64,000 bases of DNA from Pseudonocardiaceae bacterium (GTDB lineage: Bacteria > Actinomycetota > Actinomycetes > Mycobacteriales > Pseudonocardiaceae): contig WHSZ01000009.1 in NCBI GenBank assembly GCA_009379845.1, positions 1 through 64,000 on the forward strand, written 5' to 3'. The position numbers were made by a program, and so were the translations under genes. Below, in pieces: positions 15,934 to 24,179 of this stretch. The notes under the pieces are model-generated. The model searched no databases. It saw only the letters and a list, made by a program, of their open reading frames with translations, and had not been told where the DNA came from. Every line of letters begins with the position of its first letter. Within the stretch, counting starts at the first letter, position 1.

Positions 15934-17121
15934 ATGACTATCACGGATACCCGGCAATCAGCGTTTCCCGCGGCGGAGTACTCCGAGCGCGTCGAGCGGT
16001 TACGGGTTCGTGCCAGCGCCAAGGGATTCGACGTGCTGGTCGTAACCGATCCGAAGAACATCTTCTATCTCACCGGATACGACGCGTACTCGTACTACGT
16101 GCCGCAATCGATGGTGGTCCCGGTCGCCTCGGACGCCCCCGTGCTGGTGCTGCGTCGCCAAGATGTGCCCGCCGCACTGTGGACGACGCATCTCGACGAG
16201 GATCAGATACTTGGCTACGGCGACGAATACCTGACCGGAAATCTCCACCCCATGGAATACGTCGCGGAGGTGCTGAAAAGCCTGGGTTTCGGCAAGGCCA
16301 CGATCGGTATCGAATTCGACGGCTCGTCGTTCAGTCCGCGTGGCATGCACGTATTGGAACAAGCACTGGCGGACGCGACATTCGCGGACATGAATCGGCT
16401 CGTGGAATGGGTTCGATGTGTGAAATCGGAACGCGAGATCCAGGTGATGCACGAGGCCGGCAGGATCAGTGACCACGCGATGGAAACGGCGTTCGATGCG
16501 ATCAGCCTTGGGATAGCGGAATCGCAGGTGGCTGCCCGCACATACGCCGCGCTGGTTGGCGGCTTGCACGGGATCTACGGGTCGGCGCCCTGGCAGCCCT
16601 ACATGTCCTCAGGGCAGCGAACGAACACACCGCACCTGCGATGGAGCGATGAGCCGTACCGGATGGGGCGCCCGACGATGATCGAGTTGGGCGGGCACCG
16701 GCACAACTACGCCGCCGGCCTGTCGCGCACCATCTTCCTCGGCCGCCCACCCGCGGACTACCGCTCGCTGGAGGGTGCGGTGGTCGAGGGACTGCACGCC
16801 GCACTCCCGAGGCTGCGCGCGGGTAACCGCGCCGAGGACGTCGAGCGAGTCTGGCGCCGCACGATCGAGTCACGGGGGTTCGAAAAGAACTACCGCATCG
16901 GCTATTCCATCGGGATCTCGTTTCCGGACACCGGATGGGTGGAACGCACCATCAGTCTCGCGCCCGGCGACCGCACCGTTTTGAACCCGGGCATGACAAT
17001 CCACCTCATGCTCGCCGTGTGGCTGGACCGGATCGGCTACTCGCTGAGCGAAACGTTCGTCGTTGGCGACGGCCAGCCGGAGCGACTGTCCAGCCTGCCG
17101 TGGGAGCTGATGGTGAAATGA
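15934..17121 (+). CDS. M24 family hydrolase, DoeA (ectoine hydrolase)-like
   Basis: A 395-residue pita-bread protein with a creatinase N-domain (VLVVTDPKNIFYLTGYDAYSYYVPQ) and a C-terminal M24 domain lacking the classic metal-binding Asp pair: the region reads MIELGGHRHNYAAGLSRT. That loss, with HPMEYVAE and HLRWSDEPYRMG, is typical of ectoine hydrolases DoeA/EutD and related non-metal creatinase-like enzymes. The reaction would be ring or amide hydrolysis. ATG 15934 follows AGGAAG. Its stop overlaps the next start (ATGA). Ectoine as substrate is inference. Confidence 0.75.
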   Translation: MTITDTRQSAFPAAEYSERVERLRVRASAKGFDVLVVTDPKNIFYLTGYDAYSYYVPQSMVVPVASDAPVLVLRRQDVPAALWTTHLDEDQILGYGDEYLTGNLHPMEYVAEVLKSLGFGKATIGIEFDGSSFSPRGMHVLEQALADATFADMNRLVEWVRCVKSEREIQVMHEAGRISDHAMETAFDAISLGIAESQVAARTYAALVGGLHGIYGSAPWQPYMSSGQRTNTPHLRWSDEPYRMGRPTMIELGGHRHNYAAGLSRTIFLGRPPADYRSLEGAVVEGLHAALPRLRAGNRAEDVERVWRRTIESRGFEKNYRIGYSIGISFPDTGWVERTISLAPGDRTVLNPGMTIHLMLAVWLDRIGYSLSETFVVGDGQPERLSSLPWELMVK

Positions 17122-18052
17122 CCCCCGAGCCAGGGTTCAACTCGATCACGGCTGCCCGCGCGCGCATCGACGAGTTCATCACGCGCACCCCGCTGCTGCG
17201 CAGCGCGCCGCTCAGCTCGGCGATCGGGGCCGACGTACACCTGAAGCTGGAGAACCGGCAACCCACCGGCAGCTTCAAGGTTCGGGGTGCGGCCAATGCC
17301 ATCCGATCGATGCTGGAGCATGGCCCGCTGCCCGGCGTGACCACCGCATCCACCGGCAATCACGCGCGGGCCGTGAGCCACCTGGCGCGGTGGCACGGCA
17401 TGATGGTGCTCGTCTACGTCTCCCGCGACACGTCCCGGCACCGCATCACCGCATTGGAAGGGGCCGGCGCTGTCGTGGAACGCACCAGCCGCGATCAGAC
17501 CGAGGCGATCGAACGAGCCCGCGAGGCGGCCACCACGCACGGATACGGGTTCATCCCGCCGTTCGACGATCCGGCCGTGATCAGTGGCCAGGGAACGGTC
17601 GCGCTCGAGCTCGTCGAAGCCCTGCCGCACCTCGACACGGTGGTCGTACCGGTATCCGGCGGCGGACTGGCCGCCGGAGTCGGTCTTGCCGTCAGCGCGC
17701 TCCGGCCACCGGCACGCGTGAGGGGTGTATGTGCGGAGCGCGCGCCCGCGATGAAGGCTTCGCTAGATGCCGGCCACCCGGTGACCGTGCCCGAAAGGGA
17801 AACCGTCGCCGAATCGCTGCGCGGCGATCTCGGCGCGGAAACCGGCACACGTTCAGCCTGGTGCGGCGCCATGTCGATGAGATCGCGCTTGTGCCGGACG
17901 AGGCGATCACCGATGCCATGCGGTTCCTACGGCAGCACGAAGACATCCAGGTGGAAGCGGCGGCCGCGGCGCCGATCGCCTACCTGCGAACGAACGCCGA
18001 GCGCTTCACCGGCCGCACCATCGTTGCCGTACTCACCGGTGCCGACGACTAG
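17118..18052 (+). pseudogene. Threonine dehydratase-like (EutB-type) PLP enzyme, frameshifted
   Basis: Residues 1-240 read in one frame: RTPLLRSAPLS, then the PLP lysine motif TGSFKVRGA, the STGNHARAVS loop and the VPVSGGGLAAG phosphate-binding loop. The frame then shifts near 17836-17843 and the rest (HTFSLVRRHVDEIALV to VLTGADD) continues one base earlier. Restoring one G (GCGGGAAACC for GCGGAAACC) gives an intact protein of about 311 residues. The family deaminates hydroxy-amino acids; EutB acts in hydroxyectoine use. The start overlaps the M24 stop. It is either a recent pseudogene or a sequencing error. Confidence 0.75.
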
Positions 18053-18108
18053 CCGCACGGGGCGCGAGAAACATCAGGGAGCATGGGCAGGACGGTTAGC
18101 ATGCAGCC

Positions 18109-18933
18109 ATGGACACGCCCCAGAGTCTGCCGCGCAACTCACCGGTCAAGCTGAGTGATCAGGTCGTCGGCAGGTTGGAAGGCGACATCGTCAGCGGCAA
18201 GTACCGGCCGGGCGATCGACTGCCGACCGAGGCGGAGTTGTGCGACACCCTCGGAGTTTCGCGCAGCGTCGTCCGCGATGCGCTGCGCACGTTGGAATCG
18301 ATGGGGCTGGTACATATCCAACGCCGGCACGGCATTGTCGTCGCGGAACCAAGCGGCGGCCAGATCGCGCACGCGTTGAGCCTGCGGCTGCAGTGGTCGG
18401 ACATGACGATGGCGGACGTGCTCGAGGCTCGCCGGGGGCTGGAACAAGCGCTAGCGGTGGAGGCATCCTGCCGGGGCGGCCCACAAGACTGGCAGCGGAT
18501 GCGCGGGATCCTCGATCAGTTTCGCGACCACGTCGCGGCCGGCAGGCAAACCGAAGCCCACGTCGCGCATCTGGATTTCCATCTCGCGATCTTGAGCGCG
18601 CTGCACCTGCCGGCGTTGGAGATGATGCTGCAGCCGCTCCACGAGATCATCCTGATCAGCTCGATGCCACGGGAACCGGAATCGGTCGAAGGCTGGGACA
18701 TCGACAGCCACGTACCGATCGTGGACGCACTCGAATCCGGATCTCAGACCGCTACCCGCGACGCGGTACGGAACCATTTCACCGAGACGCACGCCGCACA
18801 CACCGACGAGTTCCGTGCCATGCTCTTCAGGGACGCCCGCAACCTGCCCATCTACGAAGAGCTGGCGAAAGGCATTTCCCGGGTACCAGGCGAAAAGCAT
18901 CGCGGAAGCGTGTACCAACCGAAGGCGATCTAG
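18109..18933 (+). CDS. GntR family regulator with FCD domain
   Basis: A 274-residue regulator. The winged helix (about residues 15-85) reads KLSDQVVGRLEGDIVSG, LPTEAELCDTLGVSRSVVRDAL and the wing GLVHIQRRHGIVV. The C-terminal all-helical FCD domain contains the metal and ligand positions DFHLAIL and HVPIVDAL and the final RDAVRNHF helix. It follows the dehydratase gene by 56 bp and probably controls the M20/M24 cluster through the inverted repeat at 14508-14545. Confidence 0.9.
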   Translation: MDTPQSLPRNSPVKLSDQVVGRLEGDIVSGKYRPGDRLPTEAELCDTLGVSRSVVRDALRTLESMGLVHIQRRHGIVVAEPSGGQIAHALSLRLQWSDMTMADVLEARRGLEQALAVEASCRGGPQDWQRMRGILDQFRDHVAAGRQTEAHVAHLDFHLAILSALHLPALEMMLQPLHEIILISSMPREPESVEGWDIDSHVPIVDALESGSQTATRDAVRNHFTETHAAHTDEFRAMLFRDARNLPIYEELAKGISRVPGEKHRGSVYQPKAI

Positions 18934-19020
18934 CGGAGCTCAGCGCGAACCCGCTTGCCGCGGGCCGATCTCGTCGTAGTGGGCAGAGCGCCCGCACCGT
19001 CACACCACTGGCCCGATCCA

Positions 19021-19989
19021 TCACGGCGCTTCGACGTCGCCGGCGGATTTGTCCGCACGCAGCCCGCGCCAGCTGGCATGCCGGAGCCGGTTGTCACTGG
19101 TCAACGTCCGATATTCGACCTCGCCCACCAGGACAGGCTCGACCCACTGGGCATCGCGGGCGTACTCGCGAGGTACCGCCCCGGTGTCGAACGGGTTGTC
19201 GTTTCGCGCCAGTGATCCCAGCCGGTCGAACAGGTCATCGAGCATGCTGTCCGTGAAGCCGGTTCCGACGTGGCCGATATAGCGCAGCGCGCCTCCGCTG
19301 TCATACGCACCGAGCAGCAGCGATCCGATGGTGCCTGCCCGCCGCCCCTGCCCGCGTTTCCAGCCGCAGATCACCACTTCCTGGGTGTCCACCAGCGCCG
19401 TCTTGATCCAGGATGTCGAGCGGCGCCCAGGCGTGTAGCGGGAATCGAGCCGCTTGGCTAAGACCCCCTCCAAGCCGTGGCTTCGCGCGACGTCCAGCAT
19501 CTGCTGCCCGTCGACGTCCGGGTAGCACGGCGGCACTCGTACCCGCCGGGTGATGTCGTCGAGGTCGAGTTCCTCGAGCAGCTCCCTGCGATGCTCGAAC
19601 GGCTCGTCGAGCACCGACTTCCCGTTCAAGACGAGCACATCGAACACGTAGTAGGTCACCGGGACATCGCGCCGCAGCTCCTCGGAAGGCGAGCGCTCGT
19701 GCATCCGATGCTGCAGCTGCCCGAAATTCGGCCGGCCGGCGCGGTCCAGCGCGACGACCTCGCCATCGAGTACGGCATCATGCTCGCCGAGCAGATCGTC
19801 GATTCCCAGCAGCTCGGGATAGCTGAGCGTCACGTCGTTGTCATTGCGACTGAGCAACTGGACCGAGCCCGATCTGCGGTAGGTGACGGCGCGAACCCCG
19901 TCCCACTTGAACTCGAAGGCCCAGCCGGAGCCGCTGGGCACCTGGCCGGTAGTGGCGAGCATCGGCCGGATCACTCGGTCCCACACCAT
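19021..19989 (-). CDS. Stand-alone ATP-dependent DNA ligase (LigD ligase-domain type)
   Basis: A 322-residue enzyme. Motif I is EFKWDGVR with the AMP-accepting Lys28; DGEVVALD is motif III; the segment GLEGVLAKRLDSRY is motif IV; WIKTALVDTQEVVICGW is motif V leading into an OB-fold. No polymerase or nuclease domain is attached, so it matches the stand-alone LigC/LigD-ligase proteins of actinomycetes used in Ku-dependent end joining or base-excision repair. No ku gene is near. ATG 19989 is the first start; ATG at codon 10 is an alternative. Confidence 0.9.
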   Translation of the reverse strand: MVWDRVIRPMLATTGQVPSGSGWAFEFKWDGVRAVTYRRSGSVQLLSRNDNDVTLSYPELLGIDDLLGEHDAVLDGEVVALDRAGRPNFGQLQHRMHERSPSEELRRDVPVTYYVFDVLVLNGKSVLDEPFEHRRELLEELDLDDITRRVRVPPCYPDVDGQQMLDVARSHGLEGVLAKRLDSRYTPGRRSTSWIKTALVDTQEVVICGWKRGQGRRAGTIGSLLLGAYDSGGALRYIGHVGTGFTDSMLDDLFDRLGSLARNDNPFDTGAVPREYARDAQWVEPVLVGEVEYRTLTSDNRLRHASWRGLRADKSAGDVEAP

Positions 19990-20310
19990 GAACGACCACC
20001 TCTCGCCTGAGCGCCGACGCTATTGTGGCCGAACTTCCCGCCCCCTCGCAGGCCGGCGACTGTCCGAAACGGACCTACCGGCTCTGCCCCTGGAAACTCA
20101 GGAGCGCGCCTTCAGGATCGACTTGAGGCGTTCCAGATCCTTCCGGTTCGCGCGGCGACCGAAATACAGCGCTGTCGCATCAGCCTCTGGTCGATTCACC
20201 GATAGCTCGTGGCTCGCTGGGCACGCAACCGCTGAGCTCATACCGAACTACCGTTCCCGCTCAGTGAACCGCCGGCGGCAGCAACGCGGGCGGCGCGGCG
20301 GCACTCTTCC

Positions 20311-20349
20311 CACCAGCGCCCCTTCCACCAGCGCCCCTTCCACCAGCGC
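20311..20349. repeat. 15-bp tandem repeat, 2.6 copies
   Basis: The unit CACCAGCGCCCCTTC occurs at 20311-20325 and 20326-20340, with a partial third copy to 20349. It looks like a simple slippage duplication in non-coding DNA. Confidence 0.7.
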
Positions 20350-20400
20350 ATCGCCACGCACACGCGCTGATCACGGCTGGACTCAATCGATTCACGCCCC

Positions 20401-20428
20401 GTGTGTGACCCCCGCGCGTGTCACACAC
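20401..20428. promoter_or_regulatory. Inverted repeat GTGTGTGAC-N10-GTCACACAC
   Basis: Perfect 9-bp arms about 77 bp upstream of the ATPase gene. It could be an operator or an RNA hairpin in the leader. No regulator is adjacent. Confidence 0.4.
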
Positions 20429-20505
20429 CTCGTTGAGGTTGGCAAGATCTGCCGTTCGCGAGAGGATCGCACCTCGCGTTGACCGTGGACGAAGGAAGGA
20501 TCTAG

Positions 20506-21021
20506 GTGAACGCCCGGACCGCACAGGTCGACGACCTGCGACTCGTCGCGTTGCCCAGCGCTGTGAACTGCACCGATCTGTTCGTACGATTCACGCTCGC
20601 CGAGTGGTCCTTGCAGTCGATGATGGACGACACCATGCACGCGGCACGCCAGTTGGTGATGGCCGCCGTCGGCCCTGGCGACTCTGCCTCGCCAGCCATC
20701 CTTACCGTGCGCCTGCGGGTGCGCGGCGACTGCCTCTCCGTCGAGGTCGAGGACGACCGGCCGCAACAGCTGGCCGTCGTGCCGTCCGAACTCTCCGACC
20801 GGCCGAGCGGGGTCGTGTCCCTCGAACGCGGTGGCACGCTCGTGTGGTGCGAGCTGCCGCTGCCAAGCGGCATGACCGCGGCGGAGGTGCGACTGCCGCA
20901 ACGCGGCCCGAAGAAATCGTCGTACAGCGAGCAGGTATCGGAAGAGGCCGATATGGACCCACAGGTCATGCAGCGGATCCTGACGGCGCTGAGTCAGCCG
21001 CGCCACGGTCGCGCCGACTAG
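20506..21021 (+). CDS. Histidine kinase-like ATPase (anti-sigma/RsbW-like), degenerate
   Basis: A 171-residue protein starting at GTG 20506 behind GGAAGGA. The layout (helix with RFTLAEWSLQSMMDDTMHAA, strand LTVRLRVRGDCLSVEVEDDRP, later strand GGTLVWCELPLP) fits the HATPase_c fold of serine-kinase anti-sigma factors, but the catalytic N-box Glu/Asn and the glycine-rich lid are poorly preserved. A similar degenerate group is common in Streptomyces and Amycolatopsis. Function is not established; ATP binding is uncertain. A short acidic C-terminal tail ends RHGRAD. Confidence 0.6.
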   Translation: MNARTAQVDDLRLVALPSAVNCTDLFVRFTLAEWSLQSMMDDTMHAARQLVMAAVGPGDSASPAILTVRLRVRGDCLSVEVEDDRPQQLAVVPSELSDRPSGVVSLERGGTLVWCELPLPSGMTAAEVRLPQRGPKKSSYSEQVSEEADMDPQVMQRILTALSQPRHGRAD

Positions 21022-21034
21022 TCGTACGCCGTCA

Positions 21035-21055
21035 CGAGAGGCAGCACGCCTCTCG
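21035..21055 (+). terminator. Hairpin after the ATPase-like gene
   Basis: CGAGAGGC and GCCTCTCG form a perfect 8-bp stem with a five-base loop, 13 bp past the stop. No U-tract follows, as is usual in actinomycetes. Confidence 0.5.
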
Positions 21056-21292
21056 CCAGCCACCGAGCACCGCATCCGGTGGTCAGCTCGTCGATTTCGC
21101 CAGCGGCTACCTTGCCGCCGCGAGCGGCATGGCGCTCGCCGGGACCTTGATCATCCTCTTCAAGGCAGGCACCGACCGGTCGCCGAGCACCCAACCCTGA
21201 CGCGCACCTGATCGAAGGTAGGGGTAGCCCCAGGGCGGAATCGGGAGTGTTCCGGATGGTCTTTAACGTCCGGCCCGGCCACCGTTGTAACC

Positions 21293-21979
21293 GTGGCAAA
21301 CCTCGCACTGGCTCCGGCTCGACCACCGGTTCTCGGCCCTGACACTTCCACGCCGCAGCAGCGGACCGGCGTGGCGATGGGCTTCGTCGGCCTCACGCTC
21401 TCCGTCGTGTTCATGGCCTACCTGCACGTCGTCGCGAGTGGACAGCTCAGCCCGGTGGACACCACGATGTCGGATTACGTGTTCGCGGACGTGATCGGGT
21501 GGATGTTCGGCGCCAGCGTGCTGAGCATGGCCGTCGGCGCGTTCGGTGCGTTTCGTGGCCTCGCGGCGATGGGATTGCTCGCCAGGCCGTTGCCACGATT
21601 GGCGCTGTCGCTGGTGATGCTGGGTGCGGTGCTGGTCGCGCTGTTCCCGACCGATCAGGGCGAGACGCTCGAAGCGCTCTCACTACCCGCCGAGATCCAT
21701 CGCTACGCGGCGGGTGTGGTGTTTTTCAGCCTCCCGATCGCGGCGTTGCTGGTCTCCTCCCGGCTGGGCGCTCTTCCCCGTTACCGAAAATGGCTGCGCG
21801 GCACGGTTTTCGTCACGACCGTGGCACTGGTCGTGTTTCTCACCAGCCACTTCGGGATGATGCCGGAAGCGATCCAGGATCTGCGTGGCGTGGCACAGCG
21901 GCTGCTGTTTGTGCTGGAGCTGGAGGTGCTCGGGCAGCTGATCTACCTCCCGATGCGGTACGCGGCGATCAACCGATGA
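21293..21979 (+). CDS. DUF998 family membrane protein
   Basis: A 228-residue integral membrane protein with about six helices after a short cytosolic N-terminus; the pattern MSDYVFADVIGWMFGASVLSM and the PTDQGETLEALSLPAEIHRYAA loop are typical of DUF998. Biochemical role is unknown. GTG 21293 is the first in-frame start. It overlaps the next gene by four bases (ATGA), and is cotranscribed with a DMT-type transporter and a glycosyltransferase. Confidence 0.8.
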   Translation: MANLALAPARPPVLGPDTSTPQQRTGVAMGFVGLTLSVVFMAYLHVVASGQLSPVDTTMSDYVFADVIGWMFGASVLSMAVGAFGAFRGLAAMGLLARPLPRLALSLVMLGAVLVALFPTDQGETLEALSLPAEIHRYAAGVVFFSLPIAALLVSSRLGALPRYRKWLRGTVFVTTVALVVFLTSHFGMMPEAIQDLRGVAQRLLFVLELEVLGQLIYLPMRYAAINR

Positions 21980-22896
21980 TCGCTCTCGGGATCGCGCTGG
22001 CGACGTTGGGCGCGCTGTGCTTCGTGGCGGCCGCGGAACTGCAGCACGACGCGGTGCGCTCGGTCGCCGGCAGCGGGCTGCGCTTGCGGTCCGCGAAGGA
22101 GCTGGCCCGAAACCGCCGCTGGCTACTGGGTTTGCTCGCGCTGGGTGGCGGCGCCGGCCTGCACACCGTGGCGCTCGCCGTTGCCCCGTTGGCTGTGGTG
22201 CAGCCGATCGGGGTGCTCGCGCTGCTCGGCTCGACATTGCTGGCTGTGCGGAGGGATCGGCGCAGAATCCGCTCCGGTGAGCTGGTCGCGCTGGGGTTGA
22301 CGATCGCTGGCGTTGTCGGCTTCGTGCTGCTGGCGATTCCCGCGGTGCGCGAGAACCCAGTTCTGGACGGGGCTGCCGCGCTCCGCGCGGCCGGGATGAT
22401 CGCCGTACTGGCCGCCGGCCTGGTGCTGTTCGGCGTGCTGCGCGGCGCGACCGGCCGCTGCGTCGGATTCGCCGGCGCGGCCGCGGCGTGCTACGCCCTC
22501 GTCTCGGTGCTGACCAGGATCGCCACCGTCACGCTGCGGACCTCGGGTTGGTCGCCGACCGTGCTCGCCGTGCTCGCCGGAATTCCGGTGGCCGCCGCTC
22601 TCGGCGGCTGGTTGATCCAGCACGCCTACGCCAGCGGCTCGCCGGATCTGGTGCTTGCCTGGCTGACCGTGGGCGATCCGATCGTCGCGGTGGGAGTCGG
22701 CGCCGCCGTGCTCGGCGAACCGATCGCAACGAGCCTGCCGTCCTCGGCCGTGCAGCTGAGCTGCGCGGCGATCGCCATTGCTGGAATCACCGTGCTGGCA
22801 ACACATCGCTCCAGCACGACTGTCCACAGCGGACATCGTATTGACCGTCGGTTCGGAGAAGCCGAGCCGATTTCAGTGGGTTCGAAACAGGGGTGA
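21976..22896 (+). CDS. DMT superfamily (EamA-like) membrane transporter
   Basis: A 306-residue protein with about nine or ten hydrophobic helices in two similar halves, as in drug/metabolite transporters; the first half reads ALGIALATLGALCFVAAAELQHD and the second AGIPVAAALGGWLIQHAYASG with the conserved AVLGEPI segment. The C-terminal tail is soluble. ATG 21976 overlaps the DUF998 stop. Its place between DUF998 and a GT4 enzyme hints at export or flipping of a glycosylated envelope component (inference). Confidence 0.8.
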   Translation: MIALGIALATLGALCFVAAAELQHDAVRSVAGSGLRLRSAKELARNRRWLLGLLALGGGAGLHTVALAVAPLAVVQPIGVLALLGSTLLAVRRDRRRIRSGELVALGLTIAGVVGFVLLAIPAVRENPVLDGAAALRAAGMIAVLAAGLVLFGVLRGATGRCVGFAGAAAACYALVSVLTRIATVTLRTSGWSPTVLAVLAGIPVAAALGGWLIQHAYASGSPDLVLAWLTVGDPIVAVGVGAAVLGEPIATSLPSSAVQLSCAAIAIAGITVLATHRSSTTVHSGHRIDRRFGEAEPISVGSKQG

Positions 22897-22899
22897 ACG

Positions 22900-24114
22900 A
22901 TGACCATCGCTCTCGCACAGGAAGTCCCCGCGTACGGGCGCTACCGTATCCTGCTCGGCGCCGACACGTTCGCGCCGGATGTCAACGGCGCCGCACGTTT
23001 CGCCGAACGGTTGGCGGCCGGCCTCGCGGAGAGGGGGCACGAGGTGCACGTGGTGTGCCCGAGCACGGATGCCGTATCTCGTGAGGAACAGTTCCGCGGC
23101 GTGACGGTGCACCGGGTGGCTTCGCATCGCACCCCGGTGCACCCGAGCTTCCGGATCTGCCTGCCGTGGCAGGCAAGGCGGGCCGTTTCCCGGGTGATCG
23201 ACGAGATCCGTCCCGATGTGGTGCACCCTCAGGCGCATTTCCTGGTCGGCAGGGCGCTGGTCCGTGCCGCCGGGGCCCGCCGGATTCCGATCGTGGCCAC
23301 CAATCACTTCATGCCGGAGAACCTGCTCGGCTACGTTCCCCTCCCCCGCGCCTTCGCCGCTAAGGCGGTGCGGTGGGCGTGGCGCGATCTCGGCAACATC
23401 TACGGCAAAGCGGATGTGCTGACCGCGCCCACGCCACTCGCGGTAAAACTGTTGCAGGACAACGGGTTGGGCTACCGGGCAAGGGCGGTATCCTGCGGCA
23501 TCGACGCGGGCCGCTACGCCGGAAACGGTGCGACCGTACCGGGCACCATCCTGTTCGTCGGCAGGCTGGACGCGGAGAAGCGGGTCAACGAGATACTCGA
23601 AGCGGCGGCCAAGCTGGTCAACGTGCTGCCGGTGCGCGTGGAGATCGTCGGCGACGGGTCATGCCGTGCCGAGCTGACCGAACTGGCCCGGACGTTGGGG
23701 ATCGCGGACAGTGTGACCTTCCACGGGTTCGTTTCCGAGACCGAGCTGCTCGCCGCCTACGCCCGTGCGGAGGTCTTCTGCATGCCGGGAGTGGCCGAAT
23801 TGCAGAGCCTGGCCACAATGGAAGCGATGGCCGCGGGTAAGCCGGTCGTGGCCGCCGACGCGGTGGCGTTGCCACATCTGGTCCGCGAGGGGCAGAACGG
23901 CTGGCTCTTTCCACCCGGTGACGTGGATACGCTCGCCGCGCGGTTGCGGATGGTGCTTGGCGGTCCGGGTGTCAGCACGAAGTTCGGCGCCGAAAGCACC
24001 CGGCTGATCGCCGGGCATGCGCTCACCGCGACGCTCGAGCGGTTCGAGGATATCTACGCCGAGGTGACGGGCGCCCGCGTGGCACGGCCACACCTGGCGC
24101 GGGCAGCCGCTTGA
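22900..24114 (+). CDS. GT4 family glycosyltransferase
   Basis: A 404-residue GT-B enzyme. The N-domain opens with ILLGADTFAPDVNGAARFAERLA, the acceptor-side signature of diacylglycerol/phosphatidylinositol-type GT4 enzymes; the C-domain has ILFVGRLDAEKRVNEILEA and the catalytic E-x7-E-like segment PGVAELQSLATMEAMAAGKPVVA. It probably uses a nucleotide sugar to glycosylate a lipid or polyprenol acceptor at the membrane, like MgtA or PimB. It starts three bases after the DMT gene stop, completing a three-gene operon. Confidence 0.88.
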   Translation: MTIALAQEVPAYGRYRILLGADTFAPDVNGAARFAERLAAGLAERGHEVHVVCPSTDAVSREEQFRGVTVHRVASHRTPVHPSFRICLPWQARRAVSRVIDEIRPDVVHPQAHFLVGRALVRAAGARRIPIVATNHFMPENLLGYVPLPRAFAAKAVRWAWRDLGNIYGKADVLTAPTPLAVKLLQDNGLGYRARAVSCGIDAGRYAGNGATVPGTILFVGRLDAEKRVNEILEAAAKLVNVLPVRVEIVGDGSCRAELTELARTLGIADSVTFHGFVSETELLAAYARAEVFCMPGVAELQSLATMEAMAAGKPVVAADAVALPHLVREGQNGWLFPPGDVDTLAARLRMVLGGPGVSTKFGAESTRLIAGHALTATLERFEDIYAEVTGARVARPHLARAAA

Positions 24115-24179
24115 CGGATGAGTACTTTGGATCGCTACAACCACCCGAAGTACTCACCGGTGCGGAAAGGGCTGAGCCC

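Larger units (their letters stand above)
19990..20505. other. Intergenic 516 bp, no convincing gene
   Basis: Frames crossing this stretch are arginine/proline-rich and match no family. It holds a 15-bp tandem repeat (20311-20349), a hairpin (20401-20428) and the GGAAGGA ribosome-binding site of the ATPase gene at 20506. Confidence 0.5.

Noticed and set aside
17118-18052. Programmed -1 frameshift in the EutB-like gene
   Set aside because: No X-XXY-YYZ slippery heptamer fits the shift point, and two other genes show the same single-G loss, so mutation or sequencing error is simpler.
21076-21200. Possible small membrane peptide (frame with LVDFASGYLAAASGMALAG)
   Set aside because: It contains one hydrophobic stretch, but no start codon with a ribosome-binding site and no partner gene were found; likely chance or a remnant.
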